A DNA stretch of 64,000 nucleotides from Flagellimonas sp. S3867 (GTDB lineage Bacteria; Bacteroidota; Bacteroidia; Flavobacteriales; Flavobacteriaceae). Each line of letters starts with the position of its first letter. Within the stretch, counting starts at the first letter, position 1. The stretch covers positions 1,612,001-1,676,000 of the forward strand of contig NZ_JACVMN010000001.1 in the NCBI RefSeq assembly GCF_014698935.1, given 5' to 3'. The notes below the pieces were generated by a model. The model did not search any database. It was not told the origin of the DNA and saw nothing but the letters and a program-made list of their open reading frames with translations. This document shows positions 18,493 to 27,107 of this stretch, in pieces. The position numbers and the translations under genes were made by a program.

Positions 18493-19788
18493 ATGAACAT
18501 AAAATTTAAATTCATGAAAAATTATAAGGTATATGTCCTGCTTGTCATGGCAGTCTTTATCACCTCATGTTCTGAGGATGATAAGATTTCCGTACTTGTA
18601 CAGGAGACTGTAGGAAGTGGCGCTATCTTGAGAACTTTGTCCCAGTCTGGCGCGCTAGATATGTTTGATACAGCCAGTACGTTGTCATTCTCAATTCAAG
18701 AGCAAGATGACCAAGGAGGTGCCCTTTTGGACAATGTTGTGATAACCGCAACTTTTATTGACAATAACGGAACCGACAACTCTGGTTCAGGAGTTCTTGC
18801 CACAATATCTGAATTTGGCACATTTGAGGGACTTCCAAGTTTTGATTATGATGTTACTCTCGCTGAAGTGCTTACTGCCGTAGGAGTAACGCTTCCACAG
18901 GTACTTCCTGGAGATCAGTTTGTGATAGACATGGAACTTTTCACTACAGATGGAAGGTCTTTCAAAAACTCTGACACAACAGGTAACGTAAGCGGTGGGT
19001 CTTTCTTTAGTTCTCCTTACCGATATACAAAAGTGGTGGATGACGGAATTGAGTTTGCCATAGAAGACGTAAATGATAACGAAGTTTCCCTTACAAATCC
19101 CAATACAGATTATTCTGTTTCTATTACCATAGATGATGGGAACGATCAAGCCTTAGTGGAAACATTGAACATATACCGTGCATTTGTTGATAGGAGTATT
19201 GGTGATGGTGAAACAAGCCGATCTGAAGATGAAGCACTTTTCGCGACTTTCACAATTGCTGATTTGGATATTGAAGAAGGAGTAAGCTCTCTTGATTACG
19301 TTATTACTTTGGATGATCTTTATGGTCCAAACTTAACTTTTGATGATCTTGGTGTAAATGATGAGTTCCAATTGAGATATGAAGTGGTTACGGCTGATGG
19401 CCGAATTGTAACTACCGATGAGAACGACACTGAGTATTACAGAGCAGTCTTTGTTACAGAATGTATACAATTAAATGCGGACGCTCCTTTCCCCGGCGAA
19501 TACACCATTAACTTCTTTGATAGTTTTGGTGATGGATGGGATGGTGCATTCTTTACGGTAACTATTGATGGAGAACAAGTAGGAGGAAATCTTACCATAG
19601 AAAATGGTGAGAATGGCACAGAAACTTTTACAGTTCCTGAAGGTGCAACTTCGCTAGTACTTAGTTATACGTCAGGTAACTTTGAAGAAGAGCACACCTA
19701 TACTCTATTGGACCCTAATGGCAATTCAGCTGGAGCTGGAGGACCATTTATTGAAGTAGGGCCAGTTGAAATACAAGTTTGTGAGTAA
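18493..19788 (+). CDS. Surface lipoprotein of the SusCD operon with GDGW motif
   Basis: A 431-residue lipoprotein, lipobox ITSC with Cys26 (an alternative start at 18514 gives MKNYKVYVLLVM). The long middle part (about 30-320) is beta-rich and acidic and looks like tandem immunoglobulin-like or SusE/SusF-like modules; it is not assigned to a family. The C-terminal part, from about residue 335, contains FFDSFGDGWDGAFFTVTIDG, a motif seen in secreted proteins of Bacteroidota. It occupies the place where SusE/SusF ligand-binding proteins usually lie and is closed by a strong terminator. It probably helps capture the substrate at the cell surface. Confidence 0.8.
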   Translation: MNIKFKFMKNYKVYVLLVMAVFITSCSEDDKISVLVQETVGSGAILRTLSQSGALDMFDTASTLSFSIQEQDDQGGALLDNVVITATFIDNNGTDNSGSGVLATISEFGTFEGLPSFDYDVTLAEVLTAVGVTLPQVLPGDQFVIDMELFTTDGRSFKNSDTTGNVSGGSFFSSPYRYTKVVDDGIEFAIEDVNDNEVSLTNPNTDYSVSITIDDGNDQALVETLNIYRAFVDRSIGDGETSRSEDEALFATFTIADLDIEEGVSSLDYVITLDDLYGPNLTFDDLGVNDEFQLRYEVVTADGRIVTTDENDTEYYRAVFVTECIQLNADAPFPGEYTINFFDSFGDGWDGAFFTVTIDGEQVGGNLTIENGENGTETFTVPEGATSLVLSYTSGNFEEEHTYTLLDPNGNSAGAGGPFIEVGPVEIQVCE

Positions 19789-19810
19789 TAGAATCATATT
19801 TTCTATATAG

Positions 19811-19842
19811 AAAAAGGCATCCATAATATGGATGCCTTTTTT
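19811..19842 (+). terminator. Rho-independent terminator after the SusCD operon
   Basis: AAAAA, then GGCATCCAT-AAT-ATGGATGCC, then TTTTTT: a perfect 9-bp stem with a 3-nt loop and flanking A/T runs. It lies 22 nt after the stop codon of the third operon gene and separates it from the downstream FG-GAP lipoprotein gene. Confidence 0.93.
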
Positions 19843-19865
19843 GATGATATCAAGTATTGTTAGAT

Positions 19866-19887
19866 TATATTTGAGTTTTCGACTCAA
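19866..19887 (+). promoter_or_regulatory. -7 box TATATTTG with adjacent inverted repeat
   Basis: TATATTTG at 19866-19873 matches TAnnTTTG; a TTTG lies at 19840-19843 (22-nt spacing, slightly long) at the end of the terminator T-run. The box overlaps an inverted repeat TTGAGT-TTTCG-ACTCAA at 19871-19887, which could be an operator or a 5' mRNA hairpin. It would drive the FG-GAP lipoprotein gene at 19995 with a leader of about 115 nt. Confidence 0.45.
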
Positions 19888-19994
19888 TATTCTAAGTTCA
19901 CCTTTTCAAATTAAATCAATACATTAAACAACGATTAAGCATTGATAGTTTTTCATTGCAAATCCGTAGGCATTAATTCAAGTATATTCCCATC

Positions 19995-22900
19995 ATGATT
20001 ACTTTAACCAAAAAGAATATATTTTTCCTATTGACAGCAGTTTTCCTTATACCTGTTGGTTGTGACACCGTAAAGAAAAATGAGGAAGCCCAATCAGGAA
20101 CATCTACTGACTTTGCCCAAAAGCAAACGCTATTCAAAAAACTTGACCGATCTTCAAGCGGCATTAATTTCTCCAACACTATTCAGCATGATGTTTCTAC
20201 CATGCACAATCTTTTCGACTACGACTACTTCTACAATGGAGCTGGTGTCGGTGTCGAAGATTTGAACAATGATGGCCTTTTGGATGTTGTTTTTAGTGGG
20301 AATCAGGTCGAAAATAGAATATACCTGAACCAAGGAGACCTGAAATTCCAAGATGTCACTAAAGCTGCTGGTATTAATGCTGGCAAGCAATGGTCCAATG
20401 GCATCACTTTTGTTGACATCAACAATGACGGTTGGATGGACATCTATATTTCCCAAGGAGGTCCAAATTCGAGAGAAAATCGAAAAAATCTACTACTCAT
20501 CAACCAAAAAGACAGCTCATTTCTAGAAAAGGCCGAAGAATACGGCTTGGCAGATATGGGCATTAGCACGCAATCTGCTTTTTTTGATTATGACAAGGAC
20601 GGTGACCTTGATTGTGTTGTGATGAATGAAAATGAACTTTATGGGCTCGATCCCATAAGCTTAAAAAGATACGTTGGTTCCACTGAAGAAAATTTATATT
20701 TCAATTCTTCGCACCTGTACCGCAATGACAACGGAAAATTCATTGATGTAACCAAAAGTGCCGGACTGGAAAAACCCATTTTTGGATTAGGGCTCATGAT
20801 CTCTGATCTTAATGAAGATGGTTGGATGGACATTTATATGGCCAGTGACTATTACCTGCCCGATGTTATGTACATCAATAATAGAAATGGAACCTTTTCC
20901 GACCAAATAAAGGAAACCACCAATCAAATTTCATTTTACGGAATGGGAATTGACGTGGCAGATTTGGATAACGACACCCTACAGGACATTTTTGTGCTCG
21001 ATATGGCGGCCAATGACCATGTAAGATCCAAAACACTGATGGCTTCCATGAGTACAGGTCGATTCGATTATCTGGTAAACAAAGCGGATTTCCAATATCA
21101 GTACATGTATAATTCGCTACAAAAAAATGTCGGAGGCCTTAAATACAACAACATATCCCAAATGTCCGGAGTGGCCAATACGGATTGGAGTTGGTCGGTT
21201 TTGATGAACGATTTTGACTTGGATGGTCAAAAGGAAATCCATGTGACCAATGGTTACAGACGGTACGCACTGGATAATGATCTACAAAGACAAGTTTTTG
21301 AGGCCAGACAAAAGTATGGTGGCAATGTTCCACTTGAAGTAAAACATCAACTATACGAGTCCATGCCTTCTGAAAAATTGCCCAACATTATGTACAAGCA
21401 AAATTCGGAATTGAACTTTACCGATGTTTCTTCGGAATGGGGTTTGGCCGATTTTTCCTTTAGCAATGGTGCAGTTTCCGCTGATTTGGACAACGATGGA
21501 GACCTTGACCTTGTTATTAACAACATGGATGATAACGCCTTTGTATATCAAAACCTATCCGTTGAGGAAAAAAGGGGTAATTATCTCAAGGTAATTGCAA
21601 AAGGAGAGAATTCGGAGGAATTTGCCAAGGTTAAAATCAACGTTGGCGACAACGCTCAATTGATTGAGATAAAACGTGTACGAGGCTATAGGTCTTCACA
21701 AGAAAATAATGCTCTTTTTGGTATTGGATCCAATACCACGATAGATACTGTTACCATCTACTGGAAAAATGGCAAGATGCAGCAGAAATTTAATATTCCT
21801 GCCAATTCTACCCTTACATTTAATAAAACTGAGGCCAAAGAAACCTACATACCTAATCAATCCCCCAAAGGCTATTTTAAAAATGTAAATGGTCTAAATA
21901 TCGGATTGGATTTTGTTCATAAAGAAAATGTTTACGATGATTTTGAAGACGAAATATTGTTGCCGTACAAACAATCCAACTTGGGGCCTTTTATCTCCAA
22001 AGGCGATATCAATAACGATGGACTAACCGATTTTCACGTAGGAGGTGCCTCAGGGCAAGCAGGACAGATTTATCTGCAGAACAACAAAGGTTTTACCAAA
22101 ACAAGCTCCCCTGCCCTACATAATGATGCCCAATTTGAGGATATGGAATCCATGTTCTTTGATTTTGACGGAGACAACGACCTAGATTTATTTGTTACTA
22201 GTGGAGGCAATGAATTTGCCGAACATTCCTCGTATCACACGGATAGAATTTATTTGAATGATGGTGCAGGCAGTTTTACTCGATTGGAAAGTGATGCCTT
22301 GGGCAAATATCCAAAAAATGGGAAGTCAGTTAGTTTTATCGATTACGATAAGGATGGTGACAACGATATTTTGGTGGGGAATAGGGTATCCCCAAAAATG
22401 TATCCCAATCATCAACCATCCGCACTTTTTGAGAATGCTAACGGAGAATTGATCGAGGTAACCCAAGAGATTTCTCCCGGTTTTTCAGATTTTGGAATTG
22501 TAAATGATATTCAGGTAACAGACATAAATAATGATGGCTGGCAAGATTTTATTGCGGTCGGGGAATGGACAGGTATCGGTATTTTCATCAACGAGCAGGG
22601 AACATTTAAAAATATCAGCCCAGACAATGCCATCCTCAAAGAAAAAGGCTGGTGGTTTTCTGTAAGTGAGACCGATGTGAACAATGATGGCCTAAAAGAT
22701 TATATCATTGGGAACGCTGGCCTCAACATCAAGTTCAAGGCTTCTGCCGAAAAACCTTTTAAAATCTACGCTACTGATTTTGACGATAACGGCACCAATG
22801 ATATTGTATTGAGTAAAAAGTATAATGGAACCTATGTGCCGGTTCGCGGAAGGGAGTGTTCGTCTCAACAAATGCCATTCATTAAAGAAAAATTTGAAAC

Positions 22901-23354
22901 CTATACCGAATTTGCGAATGCCAGTTTAACCGATATTTATGGAGAGAAACTAAACTCGTCTTATGAGAACAGCATTACGCAGTTTGAGTCGGTCCTTTTA
23001 ATCAACAGAGGAAACCTCAATTTTGAGAAAAAACAGCTTCCAGTTAGCGTGCAATCCTATCCATTATTGGATTGTTCCTTTGTTGATGTGAACAAAGACG
23101 GGTTTGAAGATGTAATCACAGTGGGCAATATATATGAAACGGAGGTTGAAACACCTCGTTTGGATGCTCTTTCTGGCGTAATTTTATTATCCAATGGGAA
23201 GGATGGTTACCACAGTGTTCCACCTCAGGAATCAGGCCTTATTTTGGATGGCAATGTAAAAAGCATTGAACTCATCGAAGGGCCAAATAATCAAAAGTAT
23301 TTAATTAATACAACCAATAATGGACCTTTGATGGTTCATAAAATTTCTTCTTAA
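19995..23354 (+). CDS. Large FG-GAP/VCBS-repeat lipoprotein with ASPIC/UnbV domain
   Basis: A 1119-residue predicted surface lipoprotein (VGC, Cys23). It holds at least thirteen calcium-loop-like repeats of the form DxNxDGxxD in two groups, for example DLNNDGLLDVVFSGN, DINNDGWMDIYISQGG and DYDKDGDLDCVV before the centre, and DINNDGLTDFHVGGASG and DVNKDGFEDVITVGN after it. Each group should form a beta-propeller. Between them, about residues 545-615, is an ASPIC/UnbV-type segment (VRGYRSSQENNALFGIG). Such proteins often accompany SusCD loci in Bacteroidota, but their role is unsettled; carbohydrate or protein binding at the surface is plausible. It has its own candidate promoter, and rlmB follows after 40 nt. 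Confidence 0.88.
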   Translation: MITLTKKNIFFLLTAVFLIPVGCDTVKKNEEAQSGTSTDFAQKQTLFKKLDRSSSGINFSNTIQHDVSTMHNLFDYDYFYNGAGVGVEDLNNDGLLDVVFSGNQVENRIYLNQGDLKFQDVTKAAGINAGKQWSNGITFVDINNDGWMDIYISQGGPNSRENRKNLLLINQKDSSFLEKAEEYGLADMGISTQSAFFDYDKDGDLDCVVMNENELYGLDPISLKRYVGSTEENLYFNSSHLYRNDNGKFIDVTKSAGLEKPIFGLGLMISDLNEDGWMDIYMASDYYLPDVMYINNRNGTFSDQIKETTNQISFYGMGIDVADLDNDTLQDIFVLDMAANDHVRSKTLMASMSTGRFDYLVNKADFQYQYMYNSLQKNVGGLKYNNISQMSGVANTDWSWSVLMNDFDLDGQKEIHVTNGYRRYALDNDLQRQVFEARQKYGGNVPLEVKHQLYESMPSEKLPNIMYKQNSELNFTDVSSEWGLADFSFSNGAVSADLDNDGDLDLVINNMDDNAFVYQNLSVEEKRGNYLKVIAKGENSEEFAKVKINVGDNAQLIEIKRVRGYRSSQENNALFGIGSNTTIDTVTIYWKNGKMQQKFNIPANSTLTFNKTEAKETYIPNQSPKGYFKNVNGLNIGLDFVHKENVYDDFEDEILLPYKQSNLGPFISKGDINNDGLTDFHVGGASGQAGQIYLQNNKGFTKTSSPALHNDAQFEDMESMFFDFDGDNDLDLFVTSGGNEFAEHSSYHTDRIYLNDGAGSFTRLESDALGKYPKNGKSVSFIDYDKDGDNDILVGNRVSPKMYPNHQPSALFENANGELIEVTQEISPGFSDFGIVNDIQVTDINNDGWQDFIAVGEWTGIGIFINEQGTFKNISPDNAILKEKGWWFSVSETDVNNDGLKDYIIGNAGLNIKFKASAEKPFKIYATDFDDNGTNDIVLSKKYNGTYVPVRGRECSSQQMPFIKEKFETYTEFANASLTDIYGEKLNSSYENSITQFESVLLINRGNLNFEKKQLPVSVQSYPLLDCSFVDVNKDGFEDVITVGNIYETEVETPRLDALSGVILLSNGKDGYHSVPPQESGLILDGNVKSIELIEGPNNQKYLINTTNNGPLMVHKISS

Positions 23355-23394
23355 GCAGAAGTAGTTTACCTTGCGCACCGAATAAGAGCACTAT

Positions 23395-24126
23395 ATGAGC
23401 AATCAAATCTATGGTATCAGGGCGATACTTGAGGCAATTGAAGCTGAACAACCGATAAATAAGATATTCCTTCAAAAAGGACTTGGCGGAGAGCTGTACA
23501 AGACATTGGAGACCGTAATCCGTAAAAATGGACTCAGTAGTTCGTACGTTCCTGTTGAGAAATTAAATAGATTGACCCGAAACAATCATCAAGGAGCAGT
23601 GGCCAATATCTCCCCTGTTCAGTTTCAAAATTTTGAGGAATTGGTGGAAAAGGTATTGGAAAAAGCGGGTTCTCCACTTTTTCTTTTGCTTGACCAAGTT
23701 TCGGATGTTCGCAATTTCGGCGCAATTATAAGAACGGCTGAATGTTGCGGCGTAGATGGTATTATTGTTCCGAAAAATGGTGCTGCACCAATTACCGAAG
23801 ACACGGTAAAAACTTCAGCAGGAGCTGCTTTCAAAGTTCCCATTGCAAAGGTAGATCATTTAAAAGATGCCATATTCTATTTACAATCTTCTGGCATCGA
23901 AATTATTGCTGCAACGGAAAAATCGGAAAACCATATTTATTCTATTGCGCTTGACAAACCTTGTGCAATTGTTATGGGTGCCGAAGACAAAGGCATTTCT
24001 AGCTCAATCCTAAATCTCGCGGACCATAAGGCCAAACTTCCCCTTTTGGGTGAAATAGAATCATTAAATGTTTCTGTAGCCTGTGGTGTGTTTTTGTACG
24101 AGGTGGTACGACAGCGAATTCAATAG
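23395..24126 (+). CDS. rlmB: 23S rRNA (guanosine-2'-O)-methyltransferase, RlmB/TrmH family
   Basis: A 243-residue SpoU-family enzyme with the N-terminal substrate-binding domain (IYGIRAILEAIE) and the trefoil-knot methyltransferase domain. Motif 1 (NFGAIIRTAECCGVDGIIVP) holds the catalytic Arg; motifs 2 and 3 are AIVMGAEDKGIS and KLPLLGEIESLNVSVACGV, forming the SAM-binding knot. The family methylates G2251 of 23S rRNA using SAM. It could alternatively be another TrmH-type rRNA/tRNA methylase, but the length and N-terminal domain favour RlmB. It ends 3 bp from the convergent rhomboid gene. Confidence 0.93.
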   Translation: MSNQIYGIRAILEAIEAEQPINKIFLQKGLGGELYKTLETVIRKNGLSSSYVPVEKLNRLTRNNHQGAVANISPVQFQNFEELVEKVLEKAGSPLFLLLDQVSDVRNFGAIIRTAECCGVDGIIVPKNGAAPITEDTVKTSAGAAFKVPIAKVDHLKDAIFYLQSSGIEIIAATEKSENHIYSIALDKPCAIVMGAEDKGISSSILNLADHKAKLPLLGEIESLNVSVACGVFLYEVVRQRIQ

Positions 24127-24129
24127 CCT

Positions 24130-24867
24130 TCAGGAATTCTTGTCTTTTTTATAATGGTAGGTGATTTCAATCTTGTTTTGAGATTCTTTTGGAGGACCTT
24201 CTATAAAATTCCCATTTTCATCAAAGTGTTTTAAAAAAGGGTCGTTTTCCTCATTATAATCTTCCTGCTCCCAATGGTATTTTTTATGCCTCGGCACCTT
24301 AACTTTTAACATAAGCGCCAAAACCAGACCGGTCATAAATCCTGACAAATGTCCTTCCCAAGAAATACCTTCTTCGATAGGAAAAATGTACCATATCATG
24401 CTTCCATAAATGAAGACAACAACCAACGACAGCGCCACTAGTCTAAAATGTTTGGCAAATACTCCTTTGAAAAAAATGAAACTTGCCAAAACATAAATAA
24501 CTCCACTGGCTCCAATATGATAAGATGGTCTGCCAATCATCCAAGTTAAAATACCCGAAATTAAGATACCCCAAACCAACGTTTTAAGGGCAACTGACCT
24601 ATAGAAGTAAAACAGAAAGGAAATTAGAACTGCCAATGGTATGGTATTGTTGTACAAATGCTCTAGTGAACCATGGATAAATGGACTGAAAGCAATTCCT
24701 CTTAACCCAATAATTTCTCTGGGATTGATTCCATACTCATTAAAGTTGGTTCCAAACTGAAGTTCCAACCAAAAAACAGTCCATATGGAGAGTATGGCCA
24801 AAAGTGGTGCCATCAATACCCCATTGGAAAATTTAAAATGATTCATATCCGACATGCTATTTTGCAA
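24130..24867 (-). CDS. Rhomboid-family intramembrane serine protease
   Basis: A 245-residue polytopic membrane protein. Catalytic elements are visible: GASG with the nucleophile Ser121, the EGHLSGF helix with His173, and the upstream HLYNN oxyanion-hole motif (residues 70-74). About six hydrophobic segments are predicted between residues 17 and 188. A charged cytoplasmic tail of about 55 residues (RHKKYHWEQEDYNEEND...) follows. It cleaves transmembrane substrates, which are unknown here. It is a single gene, divergent from rarA and convergent with rlmB (3-bp gap). The true start may be the ATG at residue 5 or 8. Confidence 0.93.
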   Translation of the reverse strand: MQNSMSDMNHFKFSNGVLMAPLLAILSIWTVFWLELQFGTNFNEYGINPREIIGLRGIAFSPFIHGSLEHLYNNTIPLAVLISFLFYFYRSVALKTLVWGILISGILTWMIGRPSYHIGASGVIYVLASFIFFKGVFAKHFRLVALSLVVVFIYGSMIWYIFPIEEGISWEGHLSGFMTGLVLALMLKVKVPRHKKYHWEQEDYNEENDPFLKHFDENGNFIEGPPKESQNKIEITYHYKKDKNS

Positions 24868-24974
24868 TCAATTATCTGGCCATATCATGAAATTACACAT
24901 TTTGTCATGTTTTACTCAAAAACCATTGGAACAGATTTTCATCGCTACTCTAAAATTGTCTTATTTTTATCGGT

Positions 24975-26252
24975 ATGAATGAACCCTTGGCGGAGCGGAT
25001 ACGCCCAAAAACTTTAGAAGATTACATAAGCCAAAATCACCTAGTGGGAGAAAAGGGCTCATTGACCCATCAAATTAAGAATGGAATTATCCCATCTTTG
25101 ATTTTATGGGGGCCTCCAGGGACCGGTAAAACTACGTTGGCCAACATTATTGCCAATGAAAGTCAAAGACCCTTTTATACGCTTAGTGCTATCAGTAGCG
25201 GTGTTAAGGATGTTAGGGAAGTGATCAACAAAGCCAAACAGGCCGGAGGTCTCTTTACCGCCAAAAATCCAATTTTGTTCATTGATGAAATCCACCGATT
25301 TAGTAAGTCACAGCAAGATTCTTTATTGGGTGCTGTGGAAAAGGGATGGGTCACACTTATTGGGGCAACCACGGAAAATCCAAGTTTTGAGGTAATTCCG
25401 GCACTTTTGTCCCGTTGTCAGGTGTATATCCTAAACCCATTTGAAAAAGAAGACTTGGAGTCGCTTTTGAATCGGGCTATGGAAACGGATTCTATTTTAA
25501 AGTCAAAGAAGATAGATTTAAAGGAATCAGAGGCCCTGCTGCGACTTTCAGGGGGTGATGGTCGTAAACTCTTGAATATTTTCGAGCTTATCGTCAACTC
25601 TGAAACCGGAGAAAAGGTCACGATTACCAATGATCTTGTGCTTCAAAAAGTGCAAAAGAATACGGTACTCTATGATAAGACCGGAGAACAGCATTACGAC
25701 ATTATTTCAGCCTTTATTAAATCAATTAGGGGCAGTGACCCAAATGGAGCGGTATATTGGCTCGCCCGGATGATTGAAGGGGGCGAAGACGTAAAATTCA
25801 TTGCCCGCAGATTGGTCATATTGGCCTCTGAAGATATTGGCAATGCCAATCCTACAGCCTTAGTGCTTGCAAACTCCGCTTTTCAAGCGGTAAATACTAT
25901 TGGGTATCCGGAAGCTAGGATTATACTGAGTCAATGCGCTACATATTTGGCCAGCTCGGCCAAGAGCAATGCAAGTTATATGGCCATAAAATATGCACAA
26001 CAGAAGGTAAAGGAAACAGGAGATTTATCGGTTCCCTTGGCCATTAGAAATGCGCCCACAAAGTTGATGAAAGACATAGGGTATGGCAAAGGATACGATT
26101 ATGCCCATGACCACGAAAACAATTTTGTTGATTTTGAATTCTTGCCTGATGAAATTTCGGGAACTACCTTTTACCAACCAGGGAAAAATCCAAGGGAAAA
26201 TGCCATGAAAGAGTTCTTAAAAAAGCGGTGGAAAGATAAATACCAGTTTTAG
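24975..26252 (+). CDS. rarA: Replication-associated recombination protein A (AAA ATPase)
   Basis: A 425-residue RarA/MgsA/WRNIP1-family ATPase acting at stalled replication forks, related to clamp loaders. Walker A GPPGTGKTT is at residues 46-54 and Walker B LFIDEIHRF at 101-109, with sensor 1 GATTENP. The C-terminal MgsA tetramerisation domain is visible (SDPNGAVYWLARMIEGGEDV, then AYLASSAKSN-like region). The length is usual for the family. It is transcribed alone; its TAG stop shares two bases with the stop of the convergent gene at 26249. Confidence 0.96.
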   Translation: MNEPLAERIRPKTLEDYISQNHLVGEKGSLTHQIKNGIIPSLILWGPPGTGKTTLANIIANESQRPFYTLSAISSGVKDVREVINKAKQAGGLFTAKNPILFIDEIHRFSKSQQDSLLGAVEKGWVTLIGATTENPSFEVIPALLSRCQVYILNPFEKEDLESLLNRAMETDSILKSKKIDLKESEALLRLSGGDGRKLLNIFELIVNSETGEKVTITNDLVLQKVQKNTVLYDKTGEQHYDIISAFIKSIRGSDPNGAVYWLARMIEGGEDVKFIARRLVILASEDIGNANPTALVLANSAFQAVNTIGYPEARIILSQCATYLASSAKSNASYMAIKYAQQKVKETGDLSVPLAIRNAPTKLMKDIGYGKGYDYAHDHENNFVDFEFLPDEISGTTFYQPGKNPRENAMKEFLKKRWKDKYQF

Positions 26253-27094
26253 AATTTGATATTCAGTTCTTTTGGTTTTTTGCCTCCGCCATCTGCATAC
26301 TCCAAAATCCATTTTCCATCTTGCATGGTAAGCATGCCATTTCTACCATCATGATTCACCAAAAAGATATTTTCTACAGAGGTTTTCATTAATTTCATTA
26401 CCACCTTTGGTGTACTATCCACAAGTTGATAGCCATTTTCAATGGGTTGGGCATATAAAAGACCTTTCTGAGAAGGAACTTCGGCGTTTTCTGTTTTTAC
26501 ATATGACGATTCTTTGGGCTCGACACTTTTATAAGTTTGATTTTCGGGAGTAGCTTCTTGAACAATTACATGTTCCTTAGGTTTTTCCTCCAACTGCTTT
26601 ACATCGTTTTTAAAACTTACGGTCACAGGTTGCTGATCTGTGGTTTTCTTCTGCTCGTCTTTTGAGGGCGTATACACATAGTTCATCTCTTCAAATGAAA
26701 TAAAAGATTCGTTGACAGCCTCCCTATATGCAGTTCTAAATTCTTTTATCTTACTACGCCCTTCTATTGATCGAAAGATTTCATTTAGCTGACAATCTTT
26801 AAGCACAATCACAACTTTGGTGGCAAAAAGTGAAGAATTGTCTTCCAAATCTGCCAATAGTCCCAAACATCTATTGTTGGCCAAATCTACCGGCAAAGCA
26901 TCATCATAGACAACATTAAAGCCATTTTTCGTAAAAAGATGTTTGATTATCGTACTTGTTTGATGCCTGTTAGGGCTTTTAAAGGCATCAAACTGTTTGG
27001 GCACAATAATATATTTATACTTGTTCAATTGCGCACTCATCTGCATGCTTAGACCTACTGTAAATACAGTTAATATTAGTAATCTCAGTTTCAT
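26249..27094 (-). CDS. Secreted protein of unknown function, third gene of an envelope operon
   Basis: A 281-residue protein with a Sec signal peptide (MKLRLLILTVFTVGLSMQMS, cut near SAQ). The N-terminal 130 residues form a compact domain (KYKYIIVPKQFDAFKSPNRH ... VVIVLKDCQLNEIF), followed by a Pro/Glu/Lys-rich linker at about 150-200 and a short C-terminal beta domain. I recognise no named family. It lies 13 nt after the outer-membrane protein gene, so lipoprotein, outer-membrane protein and this protein are probably one operon. Its stop codon overlaps that of rarA on the other strand. Confidence 0.78.
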   Translation of the reverse strand: MKLRLLILTVFTVGLSMQMSAQLNKYKYIIVPKQFDAFKSPNRHQTSTIIKHLFTKNGFNVVYDDALPVDLANNRCLGLLADLEDNSSLFATKVVIVLKDCQLNEIFRSIEGRSKIKEFRTAYREAVNESFISFEEMNYVYTPSKDEQKKTTDQQPVTVSFKNDVKQLEEKPKEHVIVQEATPENQTYKSVEPKESSYVKTENAEVPSQKGLLYAQPIENGYQLVDSTPKVVMKLMKTSVENIFLVNHDGRNGMLTMQDGKWILEYADGGGKKPKELNIKF

Positions 27095-27107
27095 ATTATG
27101 TGACTAA

